The translations under genes were made by a program, and so were the position numbers. Below, piece by piece: positions 34,201 to 44,390 of a stretch of DNA of 64,000 nucleotides. The notes below the pieces were generated by a model. That model was not told the DNA's origin and ran no database searches. It saw nothing but the letters and a program-made list of their open reading frames with translations. Source of the stretch: Gyromitra esculenta (lineage: Eukaryota; Ascomycota; Pezizomycetes; Pezizales; Discinaceae); assembly GCA_038503075.1 (NCBI GenBank), contig JBCAML010000010.1, positions 372,001-436,000 on the forward strand. The letters run 5' to 3'. Numbering within the stretch: the first letter of the stretch is position 1; each line of letters opens with the position of its first letter.

Positions 34201-37200
34201 ACCACCGGGAGAATACCCTGAGCCGCGAGAATTCCTTGAGGCGATCATCCAATGGGAGAAGTGAAACTAGCGGGAGTGATCACCTAGTCTCGCTGCTTGG
34301 TAGCTTTAATTTGAACGAACCACACACCCATGGAGGTTCTATATATAGCAGGAGAACTCCGACTGGAGATGAGGACGCCCAAAGTGAGAGCAGTACTTCA
34401 AGCGACTTCAGTGCCGGGCTTGGGCTTCAACATGTATCTACACATGCCAGTCTTACACAAAGCCAAATTCAACAACATCCTCATACTATATTACCTCCTC
34501 AGCTTGCATTGTTCGATCCTGAAGATAACAATCGCAAATTTGTTGGTACTCCGGATTATTTGGCACCAGAGACTATTAATGGTAGTGGGCAGGATGAAAT
34601 GAGTGACTGGTGGTCCTTGGGATGTATCTTGTTCGAATTTTTGTTCGGGTATCCGCCTTTCAATGCGGACACTCATGAACAAGTGTTCGATAATATTCTG
34701 CACCGAAGAATTGCTTGGCCAGATGATGAAGATTGCCCTGTTTCCGATGAAGCAAAAGATCTTATGAATCGACTAATGTGTACTGACCCAAATTTGAGAC
34801 TGGGTGCTAACGGAGCCGAGGAAGTCAAAAAGCATCCGTGGTTCGCAGAGATCAAATGGGACACCCTCCTTGAGGAAACGCCATCGTTTGTACCCACACC
34901 CCGGGATCCCGAAGATACGGAGTACTTTGACTCGAGAGGGGCAACGTTGCAGTCTTTTAACGAGGAATTTGAGGATCAGACACAATCACCCCAAGTTCTC
35001 ACTCCTGGTGCAGATCTGCCAGAACGCCCGCACGACGCAGTATCCCGAGTGAGAAAGGAAGCGAACTCCTCTAAACGAGGACTTATTCCCCTTTCTATCC
35101 CGCCTCATGTTCGTGAGGGTAGGAATAGGCGACTGAGCGAGCCAAACGCCCAGGACGATTTTGGAACCTTTGCTTTCAAGAACTTGCCAATATTGGAGAA
35201 GGCGAATAAGGATGTAATCCAGAAGCTTCGCACTGAGGCCCTTAAGTCAACTCCTGCTCTAACAACATCGAACCCAGCTTCCCCTTCAGAAGGGAGCCCT
35301 GTACTCTCTTCGAAGTCTTTGTCTAGGACTCTATCAAATCCTACGTCAAAGAATGGAAAACGTCCGGTCTCTCCGTCTAATCTTCATCATTCCAATCCCT
35401 CGCCCGCGCGATCCTCGCAGCCGTCTTCGCCACTTTTAATGTCCTTCACAGTGACTGGGTTAAGTGACAAACGTAAAGCGTCTAATGCTAGCGCGTCATC
35501 TAGCCTGTCACAGCATTCGACGGGGTCCCTACAACCTGGCCATTTTGTCGAAATCCCACGCCTTGCCAATGCTGCCAAATCGCCAGTTCCATCTTCTACA
35601 TCCTCTTCTCCTGTCAAGACCCACTCCAAGCCATTTATAGTATCTGCTTCGACTTCTCCAACCAAGTCATCCCACGATAAGACATCTTTGACAACACCTC
35701 CCCAGCCGTCGCCTCAGAAGGCCCATATCCATCACCACCATCATCACAGCTCTAACCCTCGAGTGCGATCGCTCACTATTGGGTCTGCAGAAGCTGACGC
35801 AGCTGTATTGGAAAGCTTTAAGCATCAGAAAAGACGCAGCCAAGTGTTTGATATGTCGCCTTCGTCGTCTGATAATGAAGAAGCCAAAGGCAGCGCACTT
35901 TTGCGGGTGCAGAGGAGACGCCAAAGCTCAAGGAGGATGTCGAATATTAGTCTCAGCGATACTGGCCCAGTTTTTAGACCATTGGATATTTTAGGTATAC
36001 CGCTCTTCAGTAGCATTCAAGTAAACTATGCTAACATTAGTAGTCTGTGAGGATCATCCGGTGTCGAAGATGGTGATGGAAAGGCTCCTGGAGAGACTGA
36101 AGTGCAGGATTATCGTGGTAGACAACGGAGCAGAGGCGATGCGGTGTGCGATGGGTGAAGTCAAATGTAATGCCCGACCCCATATTGACGACTAATTGAC
36201 GTTTAAAACTAACCATCGAAAATAGTCGATATTATTCTGATGGAATTCAAACTTCCGCAGATCAATGGCGAAGATGTAGCACGTATGATCCGTACAACCC
36301 GCAATCCAAACTCAAACACACCTATTGTGGCCGTCACTGGTTATCTCAAAGACCTTAACGACCCCCACCACTTCACTGAGTTGATTGAAAAGCCAGCAAC
36401 GATGCCTAAACTAACAGATGTTTTACAACGAAACTGCCATTGGAAGCCAGCTGAGCCTGAGCGTCCTGGGGCGTCGGATAGACAGACATCTTATAGTATT
36501 AATAAGCCTCCTCCTACCACCCATGATGATTCTGGTCGGATTTCACCAACCGTCGAGCGATTTATGAATGGGCGGAGAGGACGTTTGTCGGAACAATTCT
36601 CCATGGATGAGGACGATTTAATCCCCGTGGCCAGTGCAAACGATCCTGTATCGATTTCACGTTCAACAACCAATGAGTGGGAGAAACTTAATGCGGAAAA
36701 GTCGAGTCTTGAACACGAAGTAGTACCATCGCCTGCGCCGTTGCACTCCCACGAAGCCGCACCATCAAGACTACAGTCGCATGTTATCGAGCGAATGCCC
36801 TCCCCACTGTCAACACACGTCAGTGTAATTAATGCTCTCAGTACACTAAATAGTATGGGTCAATCACTAGCATCACCCCCTGAAATGGCACCTCTCCCTC
36901 CGTCCCTCAACTCTACTCCTGTATTCTCGAACAACACGATATCGGTTCCATCGAGGTCGCCGTCCAGATCACCGTTTTCGAGAACCCCACCTCCTCCCAC
37001 GGTAACCCCGCCGCCACAAACATCTACCGAGAGGTTCAGGTCTTTGATACCGAGGAGGTCGCCTCCTAGACGGTCACGTACACCATCAGAAGGCACAGGA
37101 AAGAGGTCTCCTTTGAAGAGATCAGTTTCGGCCAACGCTTCGCCTACCAAAGGCAACAGCCCAACTCTGATGCCATCGTCGCCAGAGTCTAGAATAAAAG

Positions 37201-37415
37201 GCAAGAGATCTTCATTTGAGAAGAAGAAAGAGAAGCAGCAGAAGCAAGGTCTTCGTGTGGAAGACGCGGACGCAGATGATGAGCTCTCGGCAGCTGGGGG
37301 CAAAAGGCCGAATAAGAGCAAGAGTATTAGTGAGATGATGATAAGTCGTGTTAGAAGAAGCCCTCCGGAGATGAAGAGGAGCAAAAGCGACATAGGGGAG
37401 GGGTCCGAAGTTTAG
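31292..37415 (+). CDS. rim15: Serine/threonine protein kinase Rim15
   Basis: Nutrient- and stress-responsive kinase acting below PKA, TOR and Sch9 to control quiescence, stress genes and development. Five exons: 31292-31518, 31592-31877, 31944-35994, 36041-36166, 36226-37415 (introns 73, 66, 46, 59 bp), 1959 residues. Order: PAS domain (about 45-165); zinc-finger-like CxxC-x11-H-x4-C (CRICERQIQPWWFEKHSELC, about 230-250); a long disordered Ser/Pro region; an AGC-type kinase from about 700, with GKGAFG-like ISKGAFGSVY, HRDLKPDN (about 827), DFGLS, a roughly 190-residue insert, then GTPDYLAPE (about 1038) and DWWSLGC. A receiver domain follows at about 1520-1640 (VVCEDHPVSK, FDIILMEFKLP, AVTGY, EKPA). 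The usual phospho-acceptor Asp is Glu1570. The tail is Ser/Pro/Lys-rich. A His-run (HIHHHHHH) lies near 35730. Strong full-length match in architecture. Confidence 0.96.
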
Positions 37416-39113
37416 GTGTGGAGTAGGAAGAAACAAATTGATTTGGGGTCTAGGAGTGTCTGTTTTACCATATTTCTTATGTTAAGTTGGTGGGAGGTGC
37501 GGGGTCAAACTTTTATCTGATATTATTTCTTTTGTTTTCAGGTAAGGCTCAGATAGGAGGGGAAATGGCGTTGTGAATATTTGGCTGTTTCTTCTTACTT
37601 TCCGGTTTCTTTTTTTTCTTTTTCTTCTGGGTTTAGGCGGTAGGCAATCTTGTTTTGTTTTTTGCTTTTCAGCATTCACGATTTACTTCTAGGTCCATGA
37701 TTTTTCTTGCTCTTAAAATTCTTACGTTAGGGGTCTATGCTCGATATTTCTCGAAAATTCACGAGTTTTTTCTTCTCTTTCTACGGTCACTTCCTTGGCG
37801 GCGTCTTTCTACAGCGTTGCTTACGGGAGCGGGGAGTACTATTGATATTTTGTTAATTCCTTATGGCAGGTTTTTTTTTTTTTCTTAACTGTTATATTAC
37901 CCCTCAGGTTTCTTTGGTCTTTTTTCCATATCTTGGTTGTTTTTTTCTATTTTTTTTCTCACCACCAATCTTCTCCCTGGGGCTTTTGGGACGAAACAAA
38001 AAAAGAACGAAAAATGGATAAGAGGCGAAGAAGCGATAAAAAACGCTTAAGCAAGATGGGAGAGGGGGGGGGAATAAGGCCAAGGGAACAGGCTGAAAAG
38101 CAGAGTACTGTATTTATTTAGTTTTTAACCTTCTCCTTTTCTCTGGATGAGAAATCGAGGAGGCAGCTGACTTGTATAAAAGAAATAGTAATACTCGTCC
38201 TCGGATCTTTTAAGTTCATTCGTGTGAGACTCTCTAAGTTGTGAGATCCTTCAAATCCGTTAACTAGCTTCTCAATTAGGTATCATCTAGTTATCAAGAC
38301 AAACACATGATAAAAGTAGATGGGGGACGAGTGATTGCTTGTGAGCTCGAAGACAATCAAGACGGTAGGAATGATATCAGTCAATTGAGTAGGCATTATC
38401 GTCGAAGAAACCCTTCCACAGAAGGTAAACACGAATATATATACCCCGTTGCGCTCTTCAGTAATACACAAGGTCAATCAGGAAAGCAATCGAAAATTCA
38501 ACAGATATTTGGGCAAAAACCATGTTCCATACCGTATCCCTCCTATTCCATTCCCGCGATGAAGCAAATCCCTCTATTTAATGCCCCGTGCGCAACATAT
38601 TACTTGTACCGTATGTATCCCCCCCAGACCACCCCACATACCAACGCCCCTTATTCGATTTGACCCTTCCAGTAGTTTTACGGGATAAAACTCGAGGGCA
38701 TGCGAATAGTTTTTTTAAAAAAAAATAATTCGGTATCCATTCTTTTGTGAGCGTTGAAAATGTTAATGAAACCCTTTTTCGCTGTAGAAACACCCTCCAA
38801 AAGCTCCGTCTTTTGGATGTTTGATTGAAAAAAATAAAATAAAAGACTCCCACGCCTCAATCTGTATCTTTGAGGGGCAGAAGACTCCCACATCATCGCC
38901 CATCATCGTGCCCCCCAGAGTATATACGCCAGCCTGCTAGACATTGAAGGAAGAGAGTTTAGACAAATTGTCGCAGTTTCGTAATCTATATATACACAGT
39001 GATTAGCCGAAAACGTGATCCGGGACGCGAACCCGAATATCCACTCAAGCGCCCATGTGCAAGCAGCGCCAGGTGCCCCCAGTTGGCGGGATATGGGGGG
39101 CAGTGAGGGGTGA
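37416..39113. other. Intergenic, no gene seen
   Basis: 3' flanks of rim15 (+) and rpb4 (-), convergent. T-rich to about 38000. Frames at 38307-38663 and 38578-38896 show no coding features. Confidence 0.5.
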
Positions 39114-39737
39114 TCAACAAACCTCATTGAGCAACTCTTCTAGATCCTCATCTGAGATCTTGTCCACGAGACTTGGGATGAGGGTTTTCGCTTCATCCCC
39201 AGTATCGCAGCATAGAGTGCCTAATTAGGACAAATCAGGTTCAGCAATTTTTTTGGAGTTCAAATGCCCGAAGGGGGGTGAGTGTAGGTGTTAGGTGATC
39301 AAATACCCAGCTGTGACTTCTCGAACGCGACGAGATTGGTCTGTTGCGCGAGTATTCGCTCCACAGCTTGGACCGATTCGCGCTGCTTGAAACGCGAGAA
39401 TACTTCCAGGTAAGACTGGGTTCTCGTTACAACTCTAAAGATTCCAATCAATCAGTGGATGCTCCATCTTATCCTATCGAATATAGCGTCCAGGGACAAA
39501 GTAAAGCAGCAGGGAGAATGGGAGAATGGCAACATACTCGTTATCTGGCACCTTAAACTTTCCCTGCTCCCTCCGGTGATTGAACACCGCAGTAAGAACT
39601 TCTTTTGTTTCCGAGAGTGTCAGAGAAGACACGTTCTGGAACTCGCCGAGCTTCAACTCGGCCCCGGCCTCTTCATCACCGTGGATCTGCTCCTTCGCCC
39701 GAGTCATCGGAGGGGGCTTCTCGCCATTTGTAGCCAT
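39114..39737 (-). CDS. rpb4: RNA polymerase II subunit Rpb4
   Basis: Subunit of the Rpb4/Rpb7 stalk of RNA polymerase II, with roles in initiation, stress transcription and mRNA decay. Three exons: 39737-39538, 39434-39307, 39220-39114, with introns of 103 and 86 bp and consistent phase, 144 residues. Landmarks: AELKLGEFQNVSSLTLSE near the N-terminus, NEVVTRTQSYLEVFSRFK across junction 1, VQAVERILAQQTNLVAFEKSQLGTLCCDTGDEA across junction 2, and the acidic HRDC-like end LIPSLVDKISDEDLEELLNEVC. Length is typical of filamentous fungi (shorter than yeast Rpb4). The first exon would otherwise read into a short unrelated tail. The gene is divergent from trs23, about 760 bp apart. Confidence 0.95.
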
Positions 39738-40497
39738 CTTTTTCCTTCGAGCCTAATCGTTCTGCTTTCTAGGAGGCCTGTCTCCCTTATTCGCTTTATT
39801 GGTATTCTGCTGTTGATTCGGATCTATTTGTGGCTAGGCCTGCTTCTCGAAGCTTCTATGGATCCGTCCTGCGCGTGTTGGGAGTGGAAAAAAACTTTAA
39901 AGTTCCTGCTGGCTCATGCAAAACTGTCGAACCCGAATAAAGACTGTATTAATGAGAACAATAGGAGATAAGTTGTTGTCCTTGTTGTTCGTTGATAGGT
40001 GGATCGTAGGGCGTCTAGCGGAACAAAGGGTGGGTTGATAGAATAAGGTGGTGTCTGGCGATGGGGCAAGGAAGCCTCGCGTGGACGTCGTCGCGCACAG
40101 GTTTTGTGGGAGACGGAGACCAAAAAACGTTAATCCAAAAACAAAAAAACAAAAATCCGAACGAGATCAAGCCGGGAGGGTGATGAAAGCTGGCTCATGG
40201 CTTATTTTCCAAATAGAAAGGTAGCAAAATAAAAGACGATTTAGATGAAAGAACTGATTTCTTCTTCCCCTGGCTTATGAGGGTTGGTGATATGCATCGA
40301 GGTTGTCAAGGTTAGAGGGGAAAGAGGCTGAAGATCTGCCATCCCGTTCCGACCTTTGCCCTGAATCCCACAGAGCTGAATATCCTCTCGGTACCCGTTC
40401 CGTCCACGTGAGCCTTGCTGCTGCCAGACCCCTCTCCAGACCTCCGCCGCCAAGTAACTCCCCTCGTTCCCTTCGCTCACCCCTCAATCAAGCTATA
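39738..40497. other. Divergent promoter of rpb4 and trs23
   Basis: 760 bp between two housekeeping genes. An in-frame extension of trs23 reaches back to 40303 (an upstream ATG), but its residues do not resemble the family and are more likely 5' leader. Confidence 0.5.
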
Positions 40498-40980
40498 ATG
40501 GGCATTCTCGCAATCATGATCCTCAATAAGGCTGGTGGTCTAATCTACCAGCGTGATTTCAACGAAGGCCTCAAGAAGCTCACGTCAAACGACTACTTAG
40601 TCCTTGCTGGCACCTTCCATGGTGTCCATGCCATTACATCGCGGGTATCTCCTGTGCCTGGGTCAGGTGGCTTGGAGGTAATGGAAAGTGAGCATTTCAG
40701 GATGCAATGTTTCCAGACCTTGACTGGTATGTCTCCGCACCCTAGTCCAAGGATTTACTGCTGTAGAGGAAACAGAAGCTCATCAATGGTACTGAAAACA
40801 GGCACGAAATTCCTCATATTCGCTCAACCCCACCAGCCAAACATTGATGTGATCGTGAAACGTGTCTATGAGCTCTATGCAGATTATGTCATGAAGAACC
40901 CCTTCTACCAGATCGAGATGCCGATACGCTGTGAGGCATTTGACCGGAACCTGCTAGCGTATATCCAACCTAGACAATAA
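40498..40980 (+). CDS. trs23: TRAPP complex core subunit Trs23 (TRAPPC4)
   Basis: Core subunit of the TRAPP tethering complexes, part of the site that activates the Rab GTPase Ypt1 in ER-Golgi traffic. Two exons, 40498-40726 and 40802-40980, with a 75-bp intron, giving 135 residues. The longin-like fold is visible: MGILAIMILNKAGGLIYQ, LTSNDYLVLAGTFHGVHAITSRVSP, the junction block CFQTLTGTKFLIFAQP, VIVKRVYELYADYVMKNPFYQIEMPIRCEAFDRNL. The animal and yeast proteins are about 219 residues. The difference is a missing internal PDZ-like insert between the first strand and KLTSN, leaving a minimal longin domain. The Met at 40498 is chosen because it starts the conserved first strand. Confidence 0.93.
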   Translation: MGILAIMILNKAGGLIYQRDFNEGLKKLTSNDYLVLAGTFHGVHAITSRVSPVPGSGGLEVMESEHFRMQCFQTLTGMSPHPSPRIYCCRGNRSSSMVLKTGTKFLIFAQPHQPNIDVIVKRVYELYADYVMKNPFYQIEMPIRCEAFDRNLLAYIQPRQ

Positions 40981-42219
40981 TCGAGCCGGTATGGAAGGGA
41001 GGGTGCGAGAGAGTGAGAGCCTGATAATGCTACATTTGCCACTCTGTATTTGCATTGATACCTACAGCGCAATGCCTGTTTTCTTTTCTTTTTTTATGGG
41101 ATTCATTCCCTGGCGTTCTGGGATGGGATTTGCTGTACAGGCATTTGCTTTGCTTTCTAGAGGCTATATTGTGGATATAATGAAACTAGAGTACAATGCT
41201 AAAGCTACGAAATACCACTAAATCTACAATTATTAGTTACTTTCTCGGGAGCATCTGGGGAGTACGGACCCGCGATTATGAAGAGACCTAGATGAAGTTG
41301 TTAGTTAATCCTAACCTAGATACATAATACACATTGTTTATGGTATAATTAATCACATATGCGGCCTATCAAAAGTGGAAATGGGAGGAGAGGAAAGTAG
41401 TAAGGGCTATCTCTTACCCTCGCAATAGGTATACTCATAGCTTATCACTCGCTATCCTGTTCCACTTAACCATCCTCGTCCAACTATTCTTTCTCCGCCT
41501 ATATGTACATGTATTTACCTCCTCTTTCTTCTAACCAACATTCATGCACTCTTATATAAAGTCTAACGTCATAAACTCCTTGACGGCAATCCGCTATCTT
41601 ATCATCTCTTTGATGTACCTAAATAGGCCATAATATTTCATAACGCCAATCACCAAGATCACCTTAGACTCCACATAGGATGAAATCATATCCGCATCGC
41701 TATATAAACTTGCCCCAAATCCTATTCTATTCTTTTCCCTTACTAGAATATCAACCTCCTCATACTACCATCAGAAACCCCAAAAGATAACACCCACCAC
41801 ACTAAGGGGGAGGATCTTGGTAAATCTTCGTCTTTGAGTCATCAACGCAATGTAGATCCGATCACATATCCGGTGCTGTCTTGAATCGCGCCATATTCGT
41901 GACCGATCGTTATGTCTGTAGATAAAGTTGAGATAGTGGCGAATGTCTCTCGTGACGTGGGCCCTGCACGCCGTTCAGCGCTCGGCTCATATATTGTTGC
42001 ATTACAGAGTACGCTGTGAGATAAGAGCTTGGGTTAGTGATATGAACTAATCAAGTTGAGTGAAAGGGGTCATCGCTAAGAAAGACTGAATGCGCATTTT
42101 ATCTATCGCAAGTAGGGAGAATAAAAGAGAGAAGATAAGTATTCGATGCGATGGTAATGATTACCCAATTAAAAAAAATCCGATTTCATCGTGGTTCGAA
42201 CCGCCCTCGATTCACTTCC
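40981..42219. other. Intergenic, no protein gene seen
   Basis: Trs23 3' flank and the downstream region of the U6 gene. Contains one TACATGTA (41516-41523). The B-box of the U6 gene lies at 42193-42202. Confidence 0.5.
42193..42202 (-). promoter_or_regulatory. Downstream B-box of the U6 gene
   Basis: GGTTCGAACC matches the Pol III B-box core GGTTCGANNCC and is itself a perfect palindrome. It lies about 18 bp beyond the T-run that ends U6. Yeast SNR6 also uses a downstream B-box to recruit TFIIIC, but much farther away. The match is read directly; function is inferred. Confidence 0.7.
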
Positions 42220-42228
42220 AAAAAAAAA
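42220..42228 (-). terminator. Pol III T-run terminator of U6
   Basis: Nine consecutive T on the minus strand directly after GCTAAACAG, the usual Pol III stop. Confidence 0.9.
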
Positions 42229-42325
42229 CTGTTTAGCTCATCTTTGTGAAGCGTGTCATCCTTAGTGCAGGGGCCATGCTAATCTTCTCTGTATCGTTTC
42301 AAATTGACCAAATGTCCCGAAGGAC
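42225..42325 (-). ncRNA. U6 spliceosomal snRNA
   Basis: The minus strand reads GTCCTTCGGGACATTTGG (5' stem-loop), then CAATTTGAAACGATACAGAG with the invariant ACAGAGA box. Next come GATTAGCATGGCCCC with the AGC triad and the U4-pairing and internal stem-loop region through GATGACACGC. It ends TTCACAAAGATGAGC and TAAACAG before the T-run. About 97 nt plus the U tail, with no intron. U6 pairs with the 5' splice site and with U2 and carries the catalytic metal sites. It is transcribed by RNA polymerase III. Confidence 0.97.
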
Positions 42326-42345
42326 AAACTGAGCTAGTTTTTGCA

Positions 42346-42352
42346 CTTTATG
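42346..42352 (-). promoter_or_regulatory. TATA-like element of the U6 gene
   Basis: CATAAAG on the minus strand about 21-27 bp before the first U6 base, the expected site of the Pol III type 3 or yeast-like U6 TATA box. Confidence 0.5.
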
Positions 42353-44390
42353 AGTGGCACTCTCCAGCCACCAACCCTAACCCCCAATCACATCATCTCT
42401 CTTCCAACCACAACGCGTTCCTGCGTATAACAACCCATGCTATAACAAAATTAAAATATATAGTCTCGTCTAATTTCCTAAAAACAAGCACAACTAGTAA
42501 GCCCCCTTATAGGTTTCAAAAATAAATACCAACACATATTGCCTCTCGGGACGACTTAATCAATTCGAAACCGACAATCGGGAATATATATTAATAGTAT
42601 CTAGCTAGGGCGGTGCCCATAGGCCTTTTTATTTTATTTTATGGCCTAGGCTTCTTTATTCTAATTCCGTATTTTCTTAGCTCATAACCTTAAACTTTTC
42701 GAAAGCCCACAGCCGCAGCTGTTTAGGGGAGCTCAGCGAAGGGGATTATAATCATCATAATACTCCACCGACAAACTACGTCTTGAATTACGACAAGGTC
42801 CATTTTATGAGCGACACGCACCCTTTATGTAGCTTCCCTCGCGAAGGAGAGGTGGATGGTTTCAGCGCGATGTGATATCTCATGATTCAGGCGTAACGCA
42901 TGCATATGCAGACGAGGCATTTATACATGCAGTAAAGGATTTATCGGATATGAGACTACGACTGAAAAGTCACACTCACGCCAGAAAATCTTAGAACATA
43001 TGTATTCATGCAGTTGCGAGAAAGCTTGCATATTACGATTCTTCTCAGAACTCTCCCCGTCGCTGGAAACATCCTACCTCAACATGTTGTATTCGTCAGG
43101 GCTTAAGGCTCAGTACATTTTTTTTCTCTGGGGTTACCAGTTTCTCTTATACTATCTGACGTACGTCTATATTAGCGAATTCACGTCTGATAGCTGCATT
43201 CAAGATACTTCTATTATGGACCACCTAGATCCTTGGGTCTATGAACATTTTAGATTACTTGTTAATATTTAGATGCTTTAGGCTATATTCGTATACTATT
43301 TTTCCAACTGCTATTGGTGCTGGGTGTTAAATTAAATATTAAGAACGCAGTACGATATAGTTTATTAGCCTGGATCTAACAATCACCTACGAAGTGGTAA
43401 ATTATGAACACAAACGGGGGGGGGGTTAATGCAGCATTTTAAAGGGCCAGATGTTCAAGCTCTGCTATATGTAAGGACAGTCAACGGGTTCTAACATTAC
43501 CGAGGCTTGTATAACGGAAACTGAATAGTTTCGCCTCGCCCCACCAGGAACCATCAGGCAGTGAGCGTAGAACTTACTCCATCCCAACTATATGCTTCTT
43601 TCCCGAACCTCTAAATGAAAATATGGCACTAGGGGAACTTGAATTGTGATTAAAAACTCGGAAAGTAAGATCGGAAGTAAATTTATTGATTTTTATTGAT
43701 GATTTTTTTCTCCATTCATTAATTTAGAACAGAAACTAAACTACATATATTGCTATATACCATCCAAACCCCATTCCCAAACCCAAACCCCTAGACAAAG
43801 CAAAAAATTTAAACAAAAAAAAACACCAATGCTACTTTTTCTTGCCCATTTTCCAAATACTCAAGTATGAAAACGAAATAAATAACGCTAGGAAAAATCA
43901 AGGAATTTTTTCTTCCCAGACCTGGGGAGGAATGTAACATGCATGTAATGCATATGAAAAGGTCACGAGATTGTGCTGGTAGGAATATGTAATACAATCC
44001 CGATGAATAAAAAAATAGACAAGGAAATGAAAGTAGAGGAAAACAAGGAAAGGAGAGGCCAACGTAAACTCAGGGAGTAACAAAAAGCGATAGATGGTTG
44101 CTATTTCGGGTCAACAATGAAACCGAGAAAGAAGACAGATAAGAGATATTTTTCCGCGGACATGCATACGCCAATGACAAAAAAACAAAATTACACCTTA
44201 TAACACCGTAAGCAGAAAAGCACAAATGAAATCACAGAAATGAAACGATAGAAATATCAAGACTCCACACCAAACCCCCCTGAACAAAAGGAAAAAAGAA
44301 AAGCAATAACTATGATCCACACCTCACAAAAGTCCCTCGAAACCATTTCTTCATATCTTGCGATATTCTAGAATGCGATTTGTAGATCGG
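42353..44390. other. Intergenic, no gene supported
   Basis: Upstream of U6 and downstream of the GAF gene. A 90-residue frame at 43000-43272 has no recognisable domain. A G-run at about 43419 and one copy of the CATGATT dispersed motif (42868-42887) are present. The last 700 bp are A-rich on the plus strand. Confidence 0.5.

Noticed and set aside
40303..40497. Upstream in-frame extension of trs23
   Set aside because: Sequence is low in conservation features; the family starts at the longin strand MGILAIMILNKAGG.
43000..43272. 90-codon frame
   Set aside because: Hydrophobic and Tyr-rich, but no family and no transcript signals.
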